A DNA stretch of 64,000 nucleotides from Branchiostoma floridae (taxonomy: Eukaryota; Chordata; Leptocardii; Amphioxiformes; Branchiostomatidae). The DNA lies in assembly GCF_000003815.2 (NCBI RefSeq), contig NC_049981.1:20886505-20950504 (forward strand), read 5' to 3'. Each line of letters opens with the position of its first letter. The stretch's first letter is position 1. Under the pieces are notes generated by a model. That model made no database searches. It was not told the origin of the DNA and saw only the letters and a program-made list of their open reading frames with translations. The translations under genes were made by a program, and so were the position numbers. Below, in pieces: positions 57,730 to 64,000 of this stretch.

Positions 57730-59440
57730 TGTTTACAATATGTTACATATTTCACTGTCTCAGTCTGTCAACCTCAGGCAGTTTTTAAGTATTTATAGGC
57801 AGATACGGGGCGAGCAAGATCAATCCAGCTGTCCATCTTATTGGCTCGTTTGGTTATAACAACTGACCACGTGATTCCTTTAGTCTTTGAGATGTCTAGG
57901 GCTGAAGTCCCTCTGGATATGATCCCTTTTTACTGTGAATCTTCCTGACGTATTGACGTTACCTCAGGCAGTGGTGCCGACCTTGCTGCTATACGACGGC
58001 AATCGATGACTCAATGGTCATTAGCAAACGGGCCTGCATTTAGTGGTACAGTCTGCCTGCTGCCATGAGCAGAGACTTCAAATCATACTTAAGCCTGAAG
58101 AGTTACAGCTCCTTGGAGGGCATATTGCAAGCTGTCAATAATGTGTGGAAGAGATCAAAGGCTTGGCAATAATCCGTCAGTTCTCTGCCCGGACGTACGT
58201 AGATATGTCACCGGAGGCAGTAGATTCCTGATGATGAGACGTATCCTGACTGATTTCTGACATTTCTGGTCAAGATGTAGCCAGAGGCAGGGAATGGATC
58301 TGTTGGATTTCAGCTTCGATAAGAATCCGACACCACAGCTAAGTGGACTGCCAGGATGTGTCCAGTGGACCATCAAATGTTAAATAGAGACACTCGCGGC
58401 AATGCGGTTGCCAAGACTCATAAACTCTTCATTGTGGCTGTTTTGTATTCATGTGGTTTACAGGATCATTCAAGGCAATCTTCCCACCAAGCACGCTAGG
58501 GCAGGTAAAGTCACCTATTTAATATGGAGTAGTGGTAGAAACTCTTGAATAAAGTCAGTCTTGAAATATGTAAGTCATGACCGTTTGTTATCTGTTGAGG
58601 GCACGCATGCTGCTTCGCGACTAGCTTCCCATTCCAAACAGTGATCTTTGTCGAAAAGTCATTGCGAAATACGGGTTTTGTAGTGCTCCTAGTAATCCCT
58701 GGGAAACTAAATGGTCCGCAGCTGGCGCCTCGGAGCGATGTCCATTACCACTCCTGGCACGCCGGGGTTATACCTCTTCTGTAGTTACTTGCAGTTATTT
58801 TACTCAAGGCAAATCTTCAGGGTTTAAAATGATATTTTAGTTTTGCTTGCTCACTGGGAAACCTGAGTCAAAAGCTAGGCTAGCGCTGTCCGTCACAATT
58901 CAGGTCGCCCCACTCCCAAGGCCCAGATTTCTGTGTATGACTGTATACTTCAGCGAAAACAAGAGTAAACTCTTTGTCTGAGAGGTTTTATGCAGAAGTT
59001 TTGCAGAGGCTTTCTTGATTTTCTTGAATGTACTTTACGTACGAAACACTTTCAATAAAAAGACAGAAAATATAGAATGGGTGATAGAAAGAAAGAAAGA
59101 AAAGTAAGAAAACATATCTTTTGTAATATACTGACAGTGATCAATTGTATTCATCATTGTAATTCCTTCCTAAAGTCTAATGCTTTAGTATGATCCATCA
59201 TCAGTCACTGACTTAACCCTTTGATGAAGCAAGGTGCTACCGGATATTGCGAAAACGTTGTGCAGAGCAAAATTCGGTGAAGGTTTTCGCAAAATCCGGT
59301 GAAGGAGAGTGAGTGCAATTGAGAAACCATTTTGAGTCTGATGATCTGATATGCACTTGTTACCTCGTATTGCATATCCAGTAAACCGCCCCTTGAAGTA
59401 ACACACCAGGTTTGTACTCAAGAGTACAAGCTGCATATAC
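57730..59440. other. intron or intergenic stretch, nothing recognised
   Basis: No following exon of the secreted-protein gene could be identified. At 58060-58140 a frame reads MSRDFKSYLSLKSYSS, but it lacks a convincing acceptor in the correct phase. AATAAA occurs at 58549. (AAAG)n-like DNA is at 59088-59110. Confidence 0.35.
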
Positions 59441-59458
59441 GGAAATATTTATTTAACC

Positions 59459-59642
59459 ACACACACCGGGATGAATCCCCTTTTACCTGCTCCCATGGCT
59501 CTCCTCCGACGCGGGTCCTTCATCTAAAGTCCTATTCGAGGAACTGAAGTTAGGTACGTCAATGGGCCAAATTAGGAGATTCGAGCCCAGGACCTCTAGA
59601 GTCTGGGCCAAACACCATTCCACTATGCCACGTCGACGCCAC
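59459..59642 (-). mobile_element. tRNA-derived SINE, minus strand
   Basis: Minus strand: GTCGACGTGGCATAGTGGAA (A box TGGCATAGTGG), TTTGGCCCAGACTCTAGAGG, then CCTGGGCTCGAATCTCC (B box GGGCTCGAATC). The body is GAAGGACCCGCGTCGGAGGAG to CATCCCGGTGTGTGTGG. Good box spacing, but no intact tRNA fold. Confidence 0.7.
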
Positions 59643-59649
59643 TAATAAT

Positions 59650-61440
59650 CATTACATGTACTATAAAACAGATCATGCTTGTCATACAAACAGATGAGTA
59701 TATTAATATATATCGTTTATCGGTACCTCTGCAGTGTACCGTAACGCACACAAAATCATGACTAGTGGGTTAGATAATGAGCCGTAACGACACAGCCAAA
59801 CGAGTATCAATCCATTTAGCGAAGTGAAGTATCGGATAGATCAGCCGACGTAAACTGTTTGCGTGAAAATCGATAATGAAGCTCTTGATACTTTGAATCG
59901 ATATTCCTTGCGATACTTGTAATTTTATTCCCCCATTGTTCCTGAAGCCCAAAGGTCAAGTTAGTTTTCTCGCATGTCAACATTACTGCATTTTACAAAT
60001 TCAAAATCTCTCCAAACCAGTTTGGGGAATAGAATTCTATCGATTACAGTACACATTCTATTTACGTACGGCCAAAATTAACTTTAAGTTTTATTGCTCA
60101 GAAGTATCCGACATAGACTCATAAGTCTTAATCTACCAGGTATGTTTGTGAAAAATACGACGTTCCCGTCAAATGAAACTAGCTACAGGAATGTATAGCC
60201 CGATTATTATCATAATTTACCACATTAAACAGCTGGATGACTTGCAATCAGTTGCAGTATCCAGAGTGATTTGCAATCAGCACCGGCTATTGGCAGTTTA
60301 CCGGGAAGATTCTACACTGATACATGTATAAAATTATGGTTATCATCTTAGCTTCCAGAGTTACACATCTAATGAAAGGAAACATTTTCAACGGTAATTT
60401 TCTTTTACAATACATGGGCTGTCTTGTCTGTACGTTATAAAGCTAAATCATGGCGCTATGCGAGCATGAAGATCACCCATTCTACAGGCCGTGATGTTGC
60501 AGCAAACGTTGATGGATTGCCGTGTGTTAGATTTGCTGGAAGTCTCCCTCGGGCAACGTAACGTATGGATTATCGCTCCATCGCCTGAGATAGTGTGAAC
60601 TGCAACAGGATCCTTCTCCCAGACGCTTGTAAACCCATGTCCATTTTCCCTTCCATTCCGATATGAGAGATAATACACAACTGACGTCACTATCTCGGCC
60701 ATTAAACGTGTTTCCACATCCCGTTACGAACTCAATTTCAGGGTGATGTTCGTAAGTTGTCAAATGGTGAAAGATCTGGCCATTAACTACGTTTCACTCT
60801 GGAAATATCCAAATCCGTCTGTCTCAATCGATAGTAGAACTCCATGGTAGTGTCAAACCAAGTCGATATGATCTTAAGTACACAATTTCATGTGCGATAT
60901 GACTGGTCTTTAGACTTTGTCCAAGCTCACGCCAATACATGGTTTCAAGCTATGGCCATGGACAATGGCGTTCGTTAATTCCAATCACGTTACGTGCAAG
61001 CCACGGAGTCTCCCTGAACGGTGCACGGCCAATGGATTTAATGGATCGGAACGTAAGGAAAAGCGAGACTAATACCGCTCATATTTTGTACATCGTTTGC
61101 TGGACAGTCGACATCAATATGATTGATTCATTCGTGACAACATAACGGAACATTTGCATTTCCCACTGAGCATTGCTACTAACTATGTATTTCATTCCCA
61201 TTCTCTTCATGCGATATTTTAAAGATTACCTTTGCTACCTGCTTTAGATTAATGATACGTGTTATCATCCTGTGATCACTTTTTTTTTGCACCTCTTATC
61301 GACGAGAGGGAGACATCTTATAAAATCATGGAAGCGTTGTGGATGTGTACTTCGTGCGAAGTGCTACACGAATTAGGTACAGCGAGTTTCCTATGACTTA
61401 TCATGTTGAGATATGCTCAACCACTCGCAGCTAGACGTCA
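59650..61440. other. intergenic stretch, nothing recognised
   Basis: No supported gene. The two overlapping minus-strand frames at 60448-60763 have no recognisable motif. Confidence 0.35.
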
Positions 61441-61449
61441 TGCACGGCA

Positions 61450-62525
61450 CGAAAAACGGAATTTAAGCATGCTTAAATGATGCTTAACGTTGACGTATTT
61501 TCCTTCTTTACGGATCTATACATCTCTTATACGAGTACGTAAAGATTGGCGTTACGTAGTCTTTACGTAGGTGCTGATAGGTCCGTATTTTCCGGTTTTT
61601 TAAGTTGCCTTTCGGCAGCTTAAAGTTGTTGTAAATAATTACTAAAACTCATTTAAATTGCATTTAAATATTACGTTTATAAAAATTTAAGCATTGTTAC
61701 GGCTTATTTACGTGTGCGTAAAGATGATCATTAGGTGGCTTATAGGTGGGGATAGGTCCGTATTTTCCGTTTTTTTAAGTTGCCTTTCAGCAGCTTAAAG
61801 ATGTTGTAAATGTTTATTAAAACTCATTTAAATTGCAATTAAATACTACGTTTCATAAAACTTTAAACATCGTTACGGCTCATTTACGTGTGCGTAAAGA
61901 TGATCATCAGGTGCTTATAGATCCGTATTTTCCGGTTTTTTAAGTTGCCTTTCAGTAGCTTAAATATTTCGTAAATGATTATTAAAACGCCCTTAATACA
62001 TGTTTAAAGTTCACGTTTATCTCTTCTGAAGCCTTTATACTTGTCATATACGTGTGCATTAAGATGTTTATACTTTGTGTATTGGTGCCCTTTTAGCAGC
62101 TTAAAGTTGTCATAAACACTTATTAAAACACCCTCAATACATGTTTAAAGTTCACGTTTATTTCCTCTTAAGTCTTTTTACGTCTCATATACGTGTGCAT
62201 TAAGATGTTTATAAGATGTGTATTGTTGCCTTTTAGCAGCTTAAAGTTGTCATAAACACTTATAAAAACACCCTTAATACATGTTTAAAGTTCCCTTTTA
62301 TCTTCTCTGAAGCCTCTTTACGTCTCATATACATGCGCATTAAGATGATTTTAATGTGTCTATATTTGTCCTTTTAGCAGCTAAAAGTTGTCATAAATAC
62401 GTACTAAAACACCCTTAAGACATGTTTAAAGTTCCCTTTCTACGTCTCATATACGTGTGCATTAAGGTGATTATAAGGTGTGGATAAGTGTCGTTTTAGT
62501 GGGATAAAGTTAATCATAAGCACGT
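61450..62525. repeat. diverged tandem array, units of about 120-175 bp
   Basis: Units share, in order: TTTTAGCAGCTTAAAGTTGTCATAAACACTTATTAAAACACCC, TTAATACATGTTTAAAGTTC, TTTACGTCTCATATACGTGTGCATTAAGATG and TTATAAGGTGTGTATTG. The AGCAGCTTAAAG block falls near 61613 (GGCAGC), 61789, 61953 (AGTAGC), 62093, 62234, 62377 (AGCTAAAAG) and, decayed, 62496. Left units are about 170 bp with an extra GGTCCGTATTTTCCGG segment; right units are about 140 bp. This shows two sub-families grading along the array. Confidence 0.8.
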
Positions 62526-62572
62526 TTTAAAGCAAGAAAATACAATGGATGAAACTTTGAAATTTTATTGAA

Positions 62573-63083
62573 TTACGACAAAACATTACATGGAAAAGTA
62601 GAAAAAAACCTACAGCCTACTAGGTATTTGTGGCCTATCATTCTGATGTAGTCGGCAGTTGAAGCAATCACAACGGCTGTGCAATTCCGTGCAGCATCTA
62701 AGTCCACAGTCCCATTTCCAGTGTCGGGCGAAGCGTCACGGCGTAAGTTAAAAAGAGCACACAGTTCCATCTGGCCACCACAGGAATAAGAATCCGGTAA
62801 GATCTAGAGTAGTGGCCGATATGACTCGTGTTGTTGGATGGTCTTGGACTCTTGGAAATATTTGGACGCGAAACATGTTCAGCTTGCAGTCTCGGCTTCT
62901 ATTGATCCGGATGGTACAATGGTCGTGATTTCCCATTCTGTGTCGATTTCCAACAACATCAACTTGTACAGAATGATAGCCACCTCCTGTCTTTGCGTCA
63001 AATTCCGTCACCGGGGTCCTAGGCGGTAACAGCAGTGTCACGGCCACAATTTGCGGGTTAGAACAGGTCCAAACTTTCTTCAA
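62573..63083 (-). other. two overlapping minus-strand frames followed by AATAAA, unassigned
   Basis: The frame 63083-62748 (111 codons) overlaps the frame 62770-62573 (65 codons), which ends at a TAA followed three bases later by AATAAA. Codon use looks less AT-driven than the surroundings. There is no recognisable domain, the frames do not join without a shift, and the + strand is open here too. It could be a decayed mobile-element gene, a 3' exon of an unseen gene, or chance. Confidence 0.2.
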
Positions 63084-63479
63084 TACTTCTTTTCAAATGA
63101 ACGCCTGGAAAATAACCGCTCCTTGTGGTATGGTAAATTTGAACCCCCCACTCTTTTCTGCCATTGGATACATCCTATCACATGACACAGCCGCTGTGTA
63201 TGTATAGTATGCCGGCCACAGACGGAGGCGCGCCCCATGCGGAATGCGCGTACGAATTAACGCTGAATAAATTTACATCTAGCCTGCCCAAGCATATCAC
63301 AATAACCAAAACAAACACGGGGAACACGGGAAGACACTGCCTGTGTGTCCAGACTGTTCTTTCTTGACGCGTGCTTGTAGATAAAGAAATCATTCGTACA
63401 TTTACTTGTAGTAAGAAATGCTCGCCGTTAAATAGTAAGAAAAATATCATGATTAAACACCACTCACTACACAAAAGTA

Positions 63480-64000
63480 TAAGCTAAACAAAGAAGCTTT
63501 TAACGGGGGAGGTCTCACAGTGTTCGCTTAAAAGTGCGCGGATTCAAAGATTAAATATGTTGTATGTTCAACAGAAAAACGCAACATTTCATATAAGTTT
63601 TGGCAACATATAAGCTAAACGGGGGAGGTCTCCCCGTGTTCGCTTAAAAGTGCACGGATTCAAAGATTAAACATGTCGTATGTTCAACAGAAATACCCAA
63701 CATTTCATATACGTCTTGACAACATATAAGTTAAACGGGGGAGGTCTCCCCTAGTTCGCTTAAACTGCGCGGATTCAAAGATTAAACATGTCGTATGTTC
63801 AACAGAAATACGCAACATTTCATATACGTTTTGACAACTTATAAGCTAAACGGGGGAGGTCTCCCCTAGTTCGCTTAATCTGCGCGGATTCAAAGATTAA
63901 ACATGTCGTATGTTCAACAGAAATACGCAAAATTTTATATACGTTTTGGCAACATATAAGCTAAACGGGGGAGGTCTCCCTGTGTTCGCTTAAAAGTGCA
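63480..64000 (+). repeat. tandem array, 115-116 bp period, at least 4.5 copies, runs off the window
   Basis: The block CGGGGGAGGTCTC starts at 63505, 63620, 63736, 63851 and 63966. Each unit contains GTTCGCTTAAAAGTGCGCGG, ATTCAAAGATTAAACATGTC, GTATGTTCAACAGAAATACG and CAACATATAAGCTAAA. Units are about 95% alike by eye. The first (leftmost) carries an insertion before CGGGGG. No coding content, and it probably continues to the right. Confidence 0.95.

Noticed and set aside
57650-57859. Read-through extension of exon 2 of the secreted-protein gene to 57859
   Set aside because: CGG|GTGAGT is a near-consensus donor and the following DNA looks like a SINE head, so splicing is the better reading.
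58030-58380. Possible next exon or retroelement piece near 58.0-58.4 kb
   Set aside because: Neither a correct-phase acceptor nor a recognisable protein motif could be established on either strand.

Overview
The window is animal nuclear DNA: intron-containing genes of a metazoan glycosyltransferase family, abundant tRNA-derived SINE heads, LINE 3' ends, short terminal-inverted-repeat (TIR) elements, microsatellites and two assembly gaps (31007-31522 and 41522-41621). The mixture of repeats and the tandem galactosyltransferase pair fit an invertebrate deuterostome, most likely an amphioxus (Branchiostoma). The species is an inference from remembered repeat style, not from a search.

Only three genes can be supported. 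Two are neighbouring beta-1,3-galactosyltransferase-like (GT31) genes on the + strand: copy A (31523-32519, first exon mostly in a gap) and copy B (35510-37498, complete, 312 residues). Each has a short exon for the cytosolic tail and membrane anchor, a phase-1 intron, and one exon for the whole catalytic domain. They lie in a tandem duplication of about 4 kb (roughly 30255-33850 and 34310-38085). Each unit also carries a decayed second copy of exon 1 about 1.1 kb upstream of the real one, so an older duplication preceded this one. The third gene starts at 56433 with a TATA/Inr promoter, a signal-peptide exon and a second exon ending at 57649. It encodes an unidentified secreted protein, and I could not find its later exons.

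The rest is intergenic and rich in mobile-element debris. 1-7400: nothing recognised. 7.4-12.1 kb: dispersed repeats, minisatellites, a tRNA-SINE and a LINE reverse-transcriptase C-terminus. 13.6-15.6 kb: a diverged satellite, a MITE and a SINE. 19.5-24 kb: a palindromic element, LINE debris, and a hAT-type MITE nested in another TIR repeat. 40-46 kb: two Harbinger-like elements, one with a transposase remnant, and a long hairpin. 48-51 kb: a very short LINE insertion with its target-site duplication, a second copy of the hAT MITE in inverted orientation, and SINE/MITE pieces. 55.2-56.1 kb: a TIR-bounded region directly upstream of the secreted-protein gene. 61.4-62.5 kb and 63.5-64.0 kb: two tandem-repeat arrays, the second running off the window.

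No operon, CRISPR array, rRNA or intact tRNA gene was seen. The most unusual signals are the mosaic similarity of the two galactosyltransferase copies (109 identical residues, then about 25 differences in 161), the exon-1 relics, the roughly 280-bp alternating purine-pyrimidine tract beside a gap, the near-perfect hairpins, and the tandem arrays at the right edge.
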